Of a DNA stretch of 64,000 nt, positions 43,574 to 51,989 are shown piece by piece. The DNA comes from Bacteroides cellulosilyticus (GTDB lineage: Bacteria > Bacteroidota > Bacteroidia > Bacteroidales > Bacteroidaceae), in assembly GCF_020091405.1 (NCBI RefSeq), contig NZ_CP081903.1, positions 6,076,501 through 6,140,500 on the forward strand, read 5' to 3'. Below the pieces are notes generated by a model, which worked only from the letters and a program-made list of their open reading frames with translations, did not search any database and was not told the DNA's origin. Position 1 is the stretch's first letter. Each line of letters begins with the position of its first letter. The position numbers were made by a program, and so were the translations under genes.

Positions 43574-44059
43574 ATGGAGAATGTAGAACAGGAGTTCTTG
43601 TCCGTGATACGGGAGTATGAACGCGTCATATATAAAGTGTGCTATCTGTACACGACGCCGAATGCTACTCTTAACGACCTGTATCAGGACGTCGTGCTCA
43701 ATTTGTGGAGAGCCTACCCCAAGTTCCGGAGAGAGTGCAAAGTATCCACATGGATTTACCGCATCGCACTGAATACTTGTATTAGCTTTATTCGCAAAGA
43801 AAAGAACATTCCCGAAATCGTGACTCTAAGCCAGGACTCCGACCGAATGGAAGAATCGGACGAAACACAAGCCATGCTAAAGCAGCTCTACCGGATGATT
43901 AACCGTCTGGGCCCGTTGGAAAAGTCTATTATTCTGCTTTATCTGGAAGAAAAAAGCTACGAGGAAATTGCTGAAATCACCGGCCTGACGGTAACAAACG
44001 TCGCTACCAAAATCAGCCGGATCAAAGACAAACTTAGAAAAATGAACAAGGAGGAATAA
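43574..44059 (+). CDS. ECF-type RNA polymerase sigma factor
   Basis: The 161-residue sigma-70-family protein has region 2 (about 10-80: YKVCYLYTTPNATLNDLYQD, then VVLNLWRAYPKFRRECKVST with WIYRIALNTCISFIR) and region 4 (about 105-158: LGPLEKSIILLYLEEKSYEE with IAEITGLTVTNVATKISRIK). It has no extra N- or C-terminal sensor domain. The next gene starts 1 bp after its stop and encodes a four-helix membrane protein with a soluble N-terminus, the usual place for an anti-sigma factor. The target promoters are unknown; the divergent envelope-protein operon is a candidate. Confidence 0.93.
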   Translation: MENVEQEFLSVIREYERVIYKVCYLYTTPNATLNDLYQDVVLNLWRAYPKFRRECKVSTWIYRIALNTCISFIRKEKNIPEIVTLSQDSDRMEESDETQAMLKQLYRMINRLGPLEKSIILLYLEEKSYEEIAEITGLTVTNVATKISRIKDKLRKMNKEE

Positions 44060-44060
44060 T

Positions 44061-44687
44061 ATGGAATTGGATGAACTAAAGAAATCTTGGAATGCGCTGG
44101 ACGAGCAATTGAAGAAAGAACCGATTGCCGACGAAAAGCAGATTGCGGGCATGATTGCCGAATACAAGGCAAACGCACGCAAAAGCATAGGGCGCCTTAC
44201 GGGTTGGCAACGCTTCTCCATAGGTATTGGAGTCGTGGGACTGGCTCTCCTTCTGGTTATTTGGTTACTGCCGTCCATCTTTCAGATCAACGAAGAATGG
44301 CAACCCAAGATTAATACACTCGTAATATTTGTCGGCATCAGTATTCTGCTGGGAATCTGGTGGGATCACAAAAACTATCGCTGGATAAGAAACACGAAAA
44401 TAGATGAAATGCCTGTAGCCATAGTAAGCAAACGTATGGCAAGTTTCCGCCGATGGACGAGATATGAAATTATCGCTATTTCCGTATGGGTGATTGTTTT
44501 CAATGTACTCAATTATTGGGTGATGGGCTATTACAAAGCTTCTTTCGGCGTTCAGGCCACTTTGATTGCATTCTTTGTGTTGTGTGATATTGCCATCATC
44601 TATCTGCTATACAAAAAAGTAGCTTACAAATTCCTTAACGACATCAAGAAGAATATAGAAGAATTAGAAGATATATGCACAGAATAA
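44061..44687 (+). CDS. Four-helix inner-membrane protein, putative anti-sigma partner
   Basis: The 208-residue protein has a soluble, charged N-terminal part of about 45 residues (MELDELKKSWNALDEQLKKE) followed by four predicted transmembrane helices (near residues 53-72, 80-100, 140-160 and 165-185). I recognise no named family and no zinc-binding HxxxCxxC motif of classical anti-sigma factors. Tight coupling to the sigma gene (1 bp) suggests that the N-terminal segment may hold the sigma factor at the membrane; this is inference from context. It overlaps the next gene by 13 bp. Confidence 0.7.
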   Translation: MELDELKKSWNALDEQLKKEPIADEKQIAGMIAEYKANARKSIGRLTGWQRFSIGIGVVGLALLLVIWLLPSIFQINEEWQPKINTLVIFVGISILLGIWWDHKNYRWIRNTKIDEMPVAIVSKRMASFRRWTRYEIIAISVWVIVFNVLNYWVMGYYKASFGVQATLIAFFVLCDIAIIYLLYKKVAYKFLNDIKKNIEELEDICTE

Positions 44688-45838
44688 CCCTACTCCTTAT
44701 CCTTTTTTTATTGATCCCCGATTTGTACATCTACTTTATGTACATTGTTCGGAAAACTAAAAACATCTGGCTGCGCATTGCGCACTGGATCCCCACTCTT
44801 TTATTGATAGCAGGCTACTTTCTGTTGATGCAGGGCATAGGCGAAAATGCGATGGCACACCATGCACAAGCCATCGGAAGACTGGCTATCTGCATTTTCC
44901 TGTTTGCCATTCCCAAGACTATCTTTATGATATGCTCGTTGGTGGGGCTACCTTTTCACTATTTGCTGCGCTGGCCCCGTTCACCGTTTACGGCTGTAGG
45001 GTTAGTATTGGGTGTAGTCAGTTTCTTTAATATACTTTATGGCACCCTGGTGGGTATCAGCAAATTTGAAGTGAAGGATATCGAATTTCACCACCCCAAT
45101 CTTCCGAAAGCATTTGACGGTTACCGTATCGTGCAACTATCGGATATACATATCGGCAGCTGGATAGACAATGAGAAACCCATCAATGAACTGGTAGAAC
45201 TCGTAAACGCCCAGAAACCCGATCTGATAGTATTTACCGGTGACCTGGTAAACCAAAGAAGTTGCGAACTGGAAGGATTTCAGGACATTCTGGCGCAATT
45301 GCATGCCAAAGATGGAGTATATTCCATTCTGGGTAACCATGACTACGGAAGTTACTATCATTGGAAAAACCTGAAAGAACAGGTTAATAACATTGACAAT
45401 CTGGTTCGGATGCAAAAGACAATGGGATGGAAACTACTGAACAATGAGTATGATATATTACATCATGAGGGGGACAGCATCGCACTTATCGGTGTAGAGA
45501 ATGATGGTGAACCTCCTTTCTCACAATTTGCCGACCTGAAAAAAGCGACTAAAGGTACAGATGGAATGTTCCGCATTCTGTTAAGCCATAATCCTACGCA
45601 CTGGCGCCGGGAAGTACTGCCGGATACAGACATCGAGCTGATGCTTGCCGGACATACTCATGCGATGCAGGCTATCATGTTCGGTCATTCACTTGCTTCG
45701 CTGATTTATCCCGAATGGGGAGGGATGTACACTGAAGGAGATCGGGGATTATATGTCAATATAGGAATCGGCTATGTAGGACTACCGTTCCGTTTCGGGG
45801 CATGGCCGGAAATCACAGTGATAACGTTGCGTGATTAG
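44675..45838 (+). CDS. Membrane-anchored metallophosphoesterase (YaeI-like)
   Basis: The 387-residue protein has several N-terminal transmembrane helices (about residues 3-20, 33-52, 65-85 and 105-125). The calcineurin-like phosphoesterase domain (about 150-385) has the full metal-site motif series VQLSDIHIGSW, FTGDLVNQRS, LGNHDYGSYY, LLSHNP and LAGHTHAMQ. Such YaeI/LpxH-relative enzymes hydrolyse phosphodiesters, possibly of lipids; the substrate is unknown. It overlaps the preceding gene by 13 bp, so sigma factor, membrane protein and phosphoesterase form one operon. Confidence 0.9.
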   Translation: MHRITLLLILFLLIPDLYIYFMYIVRKTKNIWLRIAHWIPTLLLIAGYFLLMQGIGENAMAHHAQAIGRLAICIFLFAIPKTIFMICSLVGLPFHYLLRWPRSPFTAVGLVLGVVSFFNILYGTLVGISKFEVKDIEFHHPNLPKAFDGYRIVQLSDIHIGSWIDNEKPINELVELVNAQKPDLIVFTGDLVNQRSCELEGFQDILAQLHAKDGVYSILGNHDYGSYYHWKNLKEQVNNIDNLVRMQKTMGWKLLNNEYDILHHEGDSIALIGVENDGEPPFSQFADLKKATKGTDGMFRILLSHNPTHWRREVLPDTDIELMLAGHTHAMQAIMFGHSLASLIYPEWGGMYTEGDRGLYVNIGIGYVGLPFRFGAWPEITVITLRD

Positions 45839-45881
45839 GTGCAACGTTATCACTCAAAGCTAATTATTATCGGAAATAAAG

Positions 45882-46325
45882 TTAATATTTACTCTTCTGT
45901 ATATACCTATCAAAACTATCCTCGCTTGATAAAGATAATTTAGCCTTTATGCGTTGTTTGGCTTTCAGTACAGAGCAGGAAGTAATATTAAAAATTAGAG
46001 CAATAGCCTTGTTAGTTAGTTGAGCGCGTACCAAATAACATAATTTCAATTCCTGCATACTTAAGCGACTGGTTTTCAAATCCTCCGGAAGCCAATCAGC
46101 GCCATAAAGTAAATCAATCACTGCAAAGAGATTCTGCCACTCATATTCATCCCTGATAGTTCCATAAGTGGGAGCCAAGTGCAATTTGAGTAATTGGCTT
46201 AAAGCCAGCATTTGCGAAGAAGAAACAGATAAAGCAGAAATATCCTCAAATCTGTTCAATTCCTTAGTCAGTTGCTTATTCCTGAATAACAGACAGGAGA
46301 ATAAATTTTCATTGTATGTATCCAT
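45882..46325 (-). CDS. LuxR-type HTH protein
   Basis: The 147-residue cytosolic protein has a helical, partly coiled-coil N-terminal half (residues 1-90). Its C-terminal LuxR-type HTH (about 88-140, RLSMQELKLCYLVRAQLTNK and IALIFNITSCSVLKAKQRIK) is of the kind that ends many Bacteroides TPR-containing regulators. It lacks the TPR and transmembrane parts of those proteins and has no receiver domain. It is the last gene of the leftward unit with signal peptidase and the Wzy-like protein (17 bp gap), and may regulate that operon or the NVEALA genes. The role is inferred. Confidence 0.7.
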   Translation of the reverse strand: MDTYNENLFSCLLFRNKQLTKELNRFEDISALSVSSSQMLALSQLLKLHLAPTYGTIRDEYEWQNLFAVIDLLYGADWLPEDLKTSRLSMQELKLCYLVRAQLTNKAIALIFNITSCSVLKAKQRIKAKLSLSSEDSFDRYIQKSKY

Positions 46326-46342
46326 AGTTTATCTCATTTTTG

Positions 46343-48013
46343 TTATTTCATATTTATTTTCTCTAATATCTCCTTGACCTTACTGCGCATTTCTTTTATA
46401 GCAGTAGAATGCACTTTAGGTTCTTTAGTCAGCACGATGTCTGCAACCTCCTTCAACTTGCCAGGGTTATAAAAATCCGGCTCTGCATAAAGGTTGGTTA
46501 GTAGATAATAGGGATAAATTCTACCCGGCAAGCGATGAATAGCCCTCTTAAAAAGATTCTCGGCTTGTTCATAATTATGTAGTTCCTGATAATTTTTACC
46601 CATGATATTCAATACCATCGGATCTGTACTGTGCCAGCAAGCTTCTTCCAGATATTTGTTGGATTCATTGTAAAATAGCGACTTATGCAGGCTGTGCCCA
46701 TACTCAAAGAGAAATCTCCCTCTCTCTCTTAATATCGGGTAAAGTTCTCCATAAGCCTCATTAGCCGCTTTATATGCACCTGTATTGTAAAGCAGCCTTG
46801 CAGATACCCATTTCCGGCAGATCTCCTCTTCCTGCCGCCATTTCCCCATATAACCACCCGCCCACAAAATGAGACACATACACAACACGAAAGACTTACC
46901 AACAAAATCCCCGATTCCGCAGGCAAGAAACAAACATATACCCGCCACCACAAAAGCCGGAAAATGCATAGGATAGGAAGAAAAAGAGAAAACGAGCAAA
47001 GACAAAATTGCACCGCAGATACCATAGCGACCACGCTTCACTCCCATCCGTAAGCAGATTCCAATAGCCACCAAAACTATTACACAAACCACAACACCTT
47101 CCGTCAGAGTCAGTGACAAATATTCATTAAACACATACTCCGGACTACCCGCAACACGTTCTTCCCATTCGGCATAATTTCCTTGTGTAAAATAATTTTC
47201 TTGTGCTTCACCATAAGCAAATGCAAAACCTTTGTCACAGCCCCACGGATAATTGGTTATCGCCTTACAGGTTATTTTCCACATAAACAAACGCCCCAAT
47301 GCAGAATCCGGTTTCAGAATAAGAGCTCCGGCACCTCCTAAGATCACCATAAGAAGCACTCCTGTTCCACACAAAATATAGCGTCGCTTATACTTTTGCC
47401 ATAATATGCGCCACTTATTTTTATCGCGATGCATATATATCATCCAGCCACAACTTATAACCGCAGCAATCCAGGCAGAACGACTCATTGTGGCAGGCAA
47501 TACGCAAAGTATAAGAATACCGGTTATGATAACAACACCCCTTGCCAACTTACGAATAACCGTTTTTTCCTTATAAATACATAAATACAGATGTAAGCAG
47601 AGCGGAAGCACCATTGCCAGATATCCCGCATACGGTCCCGGATTGAAGAAAGAACCTGTAAGTGCATAACGGTAATGGCCGGAAGCGGAAAATCCGTACA
47701 ATTGACGCAATCCCTCAACAGCCTCAACAATGCCACACAGAATTAATCCCCATGAGACACAAACAGAAATACAAGGAAACAGTAATACATACTTCCGGCT
47801 TTCTTTTCCCGCCAGCTGCAACAAAGCTGCAATAATTATGCAGATGCTCGAAAGCAATAGAATTTTTCCGAGCCATATCCACTGTCCCACATTCTCCTCT
47901 ACCGGAAGCTCGGGCGTGGTAATCCACACTACACCTAATGGAGCACAGATTGCCACAAAAAGCAGACAAGTTACTGCAATGTCTTTTACTTTATGTATCT
48001 GTAAACTTATCAC
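46343..48013 (-). CDS. O-antigen ligase/polymerase-like membrane protein with C-terminal TPR repeats
   Basis: The 556-residue protein has about eleven predicted transmembrane helices in the first 400 residues. The Wzy_C-type loop between helices is present (FFNPGPYAGYLAMVLP, MSRSAWIAA, and a long periplasmic loop near WKITCKAITNYPWGCDKGFA). A C-terminal soluble part with tetratricopeptide-like repeats follows (YNESNKYLEEACWHSTDPMV and YEQAENLFKRAIHRLPGRIY). O-antigen ligases and protein O-oligosaccharyltransferases share this plan, so it may attach or polymerise glycan at the periplasmic face. It starts 4 bp inside the signal peptidase gene (ATGA overlap), which implies coupled production. 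Confidence 0.83.
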   Translation of the reverse strand: MISLQIHKVKDIAVTCLLFVAICAPLGVVWITTPELPVEENVGQWIWLGKILLLSSICIIIAALLQLAGKESRKYVLLFPCISVCVSWGLILCGIVEAVEGLRQLYGFSASGHYRYALTGSFFNPGPYAGYLAMVLPLCLHLYLCIYKEKTVIRKLARGVVIITGILILCVLPATMSRSAWIAAVISCGWMIYMHRDKNKWRILWQKYKRRYILCGTGVLLMVILGGAGALILKPDSALGRLFMWKITCKAITNYPWGCDKGFAFAYGEAQENYFTQGNYAEWEERVAGSPEYVFNEYLSLTLTEGVVVCVIVLVAIGICLRMGVKRGRYGICGAILSLLVFSFSSYPMHFPAFVVAGICLFLACGIGDFVGKSFVLCMCLILWAGGYMGKWRQEEEICRKWVSARLLYNTGAYKAANEAYGELYPILRERGRFLFEYGHSLHKSLFYNESNKYLEEACWHSTDPMVLNIMGKNYQELHNYEQAENLFKRAIHRLPGRIYPYYLLTNLYAEPDFYNPGKLKEVADIVLTKEPKVHSTAIKEMRSKVKEILEKINMK

Positions 48014-48849
48014 TCAATCTTTTTAAATATCCGATTCCACCTTATTTTATCCGTCTCTCTATCTACCGACTTCCATATCCTGACTGCTTTACCTACAATA
48101 AAAGGTTCGGGCAGCAAACCCCAATAACGGGAATCCTGTGAGTTCATCACCTTATCACCCGCCACGAAATAATAATTCTCCTTAAAACGATAAGTACGTA
48201 TCACGCTATCATTCAGTAAAATCGTATCTCCACGTAGAAAAAGTTTCTTTTTCTGCTCCCATTCTATCGCATTCCGGTACAGGGCGACATGTTTAGAAGA
48301 CATCTCTATAACATCGCCTTTTGCAGGAAGATATAAAGGACCAAAACTTACTATATTCCAGTTCACAATATCATTATAGGGATAACCGTTCATCACAATT
48401 CCGTAATCTCCTTCCCTACCTCGTTCAATAATCTGCATTAGCCGGTCTTGTGCTTCCACATTTCCCAATGCCGAGGTGCAACCACGTACTTTATAATGCC
48501 CTTTCTCTATTTCAAATGTATCACCAGGCAAAGCAACACAACGTTTCACATAATATTTCATTACTCTAAAAGCAATGCTATCCCAACGCTGTTCCAAATA
48601 GGGAAAATTAAAAACCACTACATCATTTCTTTTTACCTTGCCCCAACCGGGTAAACGGGATATATTTACTTCCTCATCTTCCAAGGCATCCCCAATATTG
48701 AACAGACGACCTCCCATCACGCATTTATTCACCAAAATATTATCGCCTGCAAGTAAGGCAGGCTCCATAGAGTCTGAAGGGATCTTGAATGAGGCAATAC
48801 TAGTCACCAAAAGTAGCATCCAAAGTAGTGCCGTTCCGCAAACCGTCAA
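48010..48849 (-). CDS. Signal peptidase I (S26), start uncertain
   Basis: The 279-residue inner-membrane protease cleaves signal peptides. A transmembrane segment precedes the catalytic box B, IPSDSMEPALLAGD with the nucleophilic serine. Box D, YYVKRCVALPGDTFEI, supplies the lysine base, and box E lies in YYFVAGDKVMNSQDSRYWG. Length and inserts are typical of Bacteroides enzymes. The given start is a TTG at 48849; the first in-frame ATG (48819) leaves only a short hydrophobic anchor. Upstream, the frame is open to a TAG, without an ATG. As an extra signal peptidase placed inside an exported-peptide cluster, it may serve the local substrates; this is inference. Confidence 0.85.
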   Translation of the reverse strand: MTVCGTALLWMLLLVTSIASFKIPSDSMEPALLAGDNILVNKCVMGGRLFNIGDALEDEEVNISRLPGWGKVKRNDVVVFNFPYLEQRWDSIAFRVMKYYVKRCVALPGDTFEIEKGHYKVRGCTSALGNVEAQDRLMQIIERGREGDYGIVMNGYPYNDIVNWNIVSFGPLYLPAKGDVIEMSSKHVALYRNAIEWEQKKKLFLRGDTILLNDSVIRTYRFKENYYFVAGDKVMNSQDSRYWGLLPEPFIVGKAVRIWKSVDRETDKIRWNRIFKKIE

Positions 48850-49290
48850 GCATAGATTAAGAATCTTATCAAAATACTAATCTAAACTTCCTTTCGTACA
48901 GACTTCATTCTTTGCCATTCCATTTCAATCTACTTACTAATTCTTATTTTTTTAGAACTATTCTAAAACTCAGTATTCTCAATAGCAAAATAACAACGTC
49001 AAGGACTACCGAAAAAATTCCAAAGATAACCTCTAGAAGATTCATCACTTACGAACAAAAACATCGAATTTTATAACGGAAACCATTGCATCATAATGAC
49101 TATCAGTTATATATTCTCGATTAAGAATATACCATCCTCCAACTCCTAATAATTTCCGATAATAACAAAATCTCCAATCCTATCCTTTGCTTCAGCCTAT
49201 CCCTAAACATCCTATATCTCGAAAATCCCTTCGTTACAAAAAACAAAAGGAAATATTGCTAAAACTACCTAAAATAAATCGTTACTAATT
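48850..49290. other. 440-bp AT-rich intergenic region without a recognised gene
   Basis: Apart from a small hairpin (ATATTCT/AGAATAT, 49112-49131) and a TTAGAA/TTCTAA palindrome near 48952-48966, I see no feature. It separates the signal peptidase operon from the DUF1573 gene and should contain the signal peptidase promoter. Confidence 0.4.
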
Positions 49291-50166
49291 TTATTTTGCA
49301 TATCCTCTAATTTTGAGAACAATTGGAGAGCCTTCTACATTACAGGACAATGCTATTGTCTTACTAAAATATTCAGGGCGTTCTGCCTTATAAACCACCT
49401 CCAACACTAGTTCTTTCCCCGGTTGTACAGGTTCTTTTGAATAAAATACAGTGGTACAGCCACAAGAACTATTCACTTCTTCTATTATTAAAAGTTCATT
49501 CCCCACATTTTTCAAAATAAATGTATCTTTTTGTTCTTCATTCCAATTAAAATGCCCCAATACAATAGAAGATTTATTGAGAGCTATTGCTGTTTTTTTT
49601 AATTTATATTTTGAAGTCTTGTCAAATTCCTCTCCACTAATTATATTCATATAAAGTTCTCTCACATTTTCATTAATTATCGGATTACCCATAGCAATCA
49701 CCTTATTATCCCGATCCAACAAAAAAGTCTGAAAAGGTATTTCTACAGGAAAATGATTTAATTTATTAAAATTATCATTTTTATCTATACAGACAGGATA
49801 GTTATATTGGTCACGTTTCAATATATGCAACAGTTCTTTATTGTTTTTGACACATAAAAATAATAAGACTGAAACTTGGTTAGGAAAAGCTGAATTTAAT
49901 TGTTCTATAAAAGATTTCCACATAGGGAGACGTAATTTACAACTGATACATCCCATAGAATCAATATAACTAACAATAGTATATTGAGCTTTTGTTTTCA
50001 AAAATGGGATTGTATCAGTTCCTGACAATATAATCATTGAATCATTAGGAAACAACAACTCTTTACCCTTCCATTTTTGCAACAAATGCGAAATATTTTT
50101 TTGATTTGAGTTTTCACATGAAAACAAACAAAAGAAAAACAACAATATATAAAACAGTTTTTTCAT
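49291..50166 (-). CDS. Lipoprotein with thioredoxin-like CxxC domain and C-terminal DUF1573
   Basis: The 291-residue predicted lipoprotein (CLFSC, acylated Cys17) has two parts. Residues about 35-175 look like a thioredoxin/AhpC-like domain with the redox pair Cys73 and Cys76 in DSMGCISCKLRLP and the later segment FPVEIPFQTFLLDRDNKVIA. Residues about 195-290 form a DUF1573 immunoglobulin-like domain with the family signature SSCGCTTVFYSKEPVQPGKE. This fusion is common in Bacteroides next to NVEALA and beta-propeller genes. Position directly after such a pair suggests thiol-disulfide work on the cysteine-rich exported peptide, which is inference. It is 52 bp downstream of the propeller gene. 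Confidence 0.83.
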   Translation of the reverse strand: MKKLFYILLFFFCLFSCENSNQKNISHLLQKWKGKELLFPNDSMIILSGTDTIPFLKTKAQYTIVSYIDSMGCISCKLRLPMWKSFIEQLNSAFPNQVSVLLFLCVKNNKELLHILKRDQYNYPVCIDKNDNFNKLNHFPVEIPFQTFLLDRDNKVIAMGNPIINENVRELYMNIISGEEFDKTSKYKLKKTAIALNKSSIVLGHFNWNEEQKDTFILKNVGNELLIIEEVNSSCGCTTVFYSKEPVQPGKELVLEVVYKAERPEYFSKTIALSCNVEGSPIVLKIRGYAK

Positions 50167-50218
50167 TACATACCTTATTTAGAACTTACACAAAAAAAAG
50201 ACCTCCAATACACTTCAT

Positions 50219-51349
50219 TTATTTCTCTTTGAAAAATAATAAAATAGAATTATCATCTTCACTAATATTAAATGTCTCTACTTTTTTTCTCCATTCGGTA
50301 GGTATGCCAGACATTAGTTCCGGCTCTTTTATCCACCTTTCAGCTGGAATAATAAACAAAATACTATTATCATCTCCATCATGTGGAAAATAGTCGTTAG
50401 GCGTTAAATAAAAAATATCCTGAAACATAAAATTATCTATATGAAGTTCATTCTTATTCTTATCAAGCAATAAAAAATCGTTCTGATTAGTATGAAAAAT
50501 TAAATGGTTATCTGTTTCTCTTACAGAATTCACACTATAAACAATATTATCTTTTGATATCCTTGTCATTAATTCCATTGGATTTGACTTTGCTCTCTCT
50601 ATTAAATCATCACTCAACTCAAATATAGGAATATCCAAGTGATAATATGGTACTAACTCATTTCTTTCCAGGCAATACAATTTACAATCAAGAGGAGCAT
50701 TAACCCACACACGCTTGCTTTTCACTATCTGCTTTCCTAAACTTCTAATCGGGAAATCTATCTTCTTATCAGAACCTGAAATTTTCCATTCTTTATCTTT
50801 CAAATTATAGATTTTGAATGCGTACGGATAACAAGTATACCCTTTCAATTTATTGTAGAAAATAACTTCTCCGTTATTGTAAATCATATTTTCATATATA
50901 GCATCCGCCTGCACATCATCCGACAGGAAATTACCTTGTAAATCAAAAGTGAGCAATTTTTTATAATCATTATATATCAATATGTGGTCTAATACCTCAT
51001 CAAATGCAACATCTATTATACGATTTGATTCTCCGGGTCCATTTCCAACTCTATGGATATAGGTTTTCAACTGCCCAGAACGAGCATTTATTAAAGATAC
51101 TGTCTTATCGTCTTTAGACAACAAAAGAACATCATCTTTTATCTTTATAACTTTATCAATAGATGAAATAAGAAACGAATTAGCTGTTTCAATCGGTACG
51201 ATACTTTCCAACTCAAAATGGTCTCTAAAATAGTTTTCATTTGTCTCTGTTGGAACATGTAACATTATAGATCCATCATTTGATGCAGTTTTATTCTTAG
51301 AACAAGAAGAAAAAAATAATATAAAAAACAATACTATATATTTCCACAT
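50219..51349 (-). CDS. 6-bladed beta-propeller lipoprotein (NVEALA-linked), A
   Basis: I choose the ATG at 51349 over 51394 because it gives a clean lipoprotein signal (MWKYIVLFFILFFSSCSKNK). The 376-residue product has the repeated beta-propeller pattern of the 6-bladed TolB-like family found beside NVEALA genes: ELESIVPIETANSFLISSID, VGNGPGESNRIIDVAFDEVL, LIYNDYKKLLTFDLQGNFLS, and late KNELHIDNFMF. The GNGPGE turn is typical. No catalytic residues are known for this family, which is taken to be a binding scaffold on the outside of the cell or in the periplasm. It lies between the NVEALA gene (57 bp upstream) and the thioredoxin-like lipoprotein gene. Confidence 0.83.
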   Translation of the reverse strand: MWKYIVLFFILFFSSCSKNKTASNDGSIMLHVPTETNENYFRDHFELESIVPIETANSFLISSIDKVIKIKDDVLLLSKDDKTVSLINARSGQLKTYIHRVGNGPGESNRIIDVAFDEVLDHILIYNDYKKLLTFDLQGNFLSDDVQADAIYENMIYNNGEVIFYNKLKGYTCYPYAFKIYNLKDKEWKISGSDKKIDFPIRSLGKQIVKSKRVWVNAPLDCKLYCLERNELVPYYHLDIPIFELSDDLIERAKSNPMELMTRISKDNIVYSVNSVRETDNHLIFHTNQNDFLLLDKNKNELHIDNFMFQDIFYLTPNDYFPHDGDDNSILFIIPAERWIKEPELMSGIPTEWRKKVETFNISEDDNSILLFFKEK

Positions 51350-51406
51350 GATAATATAGATATAATGAGGGTGCATTAGAATAAGCACCCCCAATTAAAC
51401 AAATAA

Positions 51407-51730
51407 TTAAACGCAATGCAAAGATGTCGGCGTACATTCGGAATAAGTACCATTCACACAGTATAAAGACCCGTCTCCATAACAATCCTGATGGTACTTA
51501 TGACAATCATTCATATAATTTCCCTTACACGCCTTATAAGTTCCCAAATCAGTTATCGTAATAGATTCAGATTGGCTCTTATCATCTCCTTCCCCCCTTG
51601 CTAACGCTTCCACATTGGCCAATGTAAAATCAGACATTGCATTTGATTTCTGATTGGCATAAATACCATATCCTGCAACTGTTGCAAATGCGGCAGCAAA
51701 GACTATTTTAACAATCATTCTCATTTTCAA
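51407..51730 (-). CDS. NVEALA-type exported cysteine-rich peptide, A
   Basis: The 107-residue precursor has an N-terminal hydrophobic segment (about residues 6-25), a short linker and the family motif NVEALARGEG (Asn39-Ala44), followed by a cysteine-rich tail with six cysteines (68, 76, 83, 91, 99, 106) that could form three disulfides. NVEALA proteins are a Bacteroidota family of exported small proteins of unknown function. The EALA position resembles a processing site before a mature C-terminal peptide. Its neighbours are a propeller lipoprotein, a CxxC lipoprotein and a signal peptidase. Maturation by cleavage and disulfide formation is my inference. Confidence 0.87.
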   Translation of the reverse strand: MKMRMIVKIVFAAAFATVAGYGIYANQKSNAMSDFTLANVEALARGEGDDKSQSESITITDLGTYKACKGNYMNDCHKYHQDCYGDGSLYCVNGTYSECTPTSLHCV

Positions 51731-51884
51731 ATATTACTTTAAATAAAATCTCATTCAATCTTCAATATCAAGCACATATATCATGCAGCCCCAAATTAAG
51801 ACACAACATATCTTACTAAGCCCATCGTCCATACTGCACTACCGTCACAGATGAACCCAATTTCCGTTTTCATTTAAAAATTCA

Positions 51885-51892
51885 TATCTTTG
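51885..51892 (+). promoter_or_regulatory. Plus-strand -7 box without a downstream gene
   Basis: TATCTTTG followed by CC, with TTTC 20 bp upstream (51861-51864) as a possible -33 element. No plus-strand gene follows; a strong hairpin with a T run lies 27-75 bp downstream, so a small RNA is plausible. Confidence 0.4.
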
Positions 51893-51898
51893 CCAGGC

Positions 51899-51972
51899 TT
51901 CTAATTTTTAGGGGTTACGGAGCATTCGGTATTCTATTGCACCAACAAGTTGTTTACCGTCTGCTCCTTTTA
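51899..51972 (+). ncRNA. Candidate small RNA between the two NVEALA pairs
   Basis: Expected transcript from the -7 box at 51885-51892 to a hairpin terminator. GGAGCA-TT-CGGTA (51919-51931) pairs with TACCG-TC-TGCTCC (51955-51967), followed by TTTTAAT. It would be about 70-75 nt long, on the strand opposite all genes around it, and its end touches the 3' end of the propeller gene at 51990. Promoter and terminator are both only pattern matches. Confidence 0.3.
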
Positions 51973-51989
51973 ATAATTTAATAATCACT

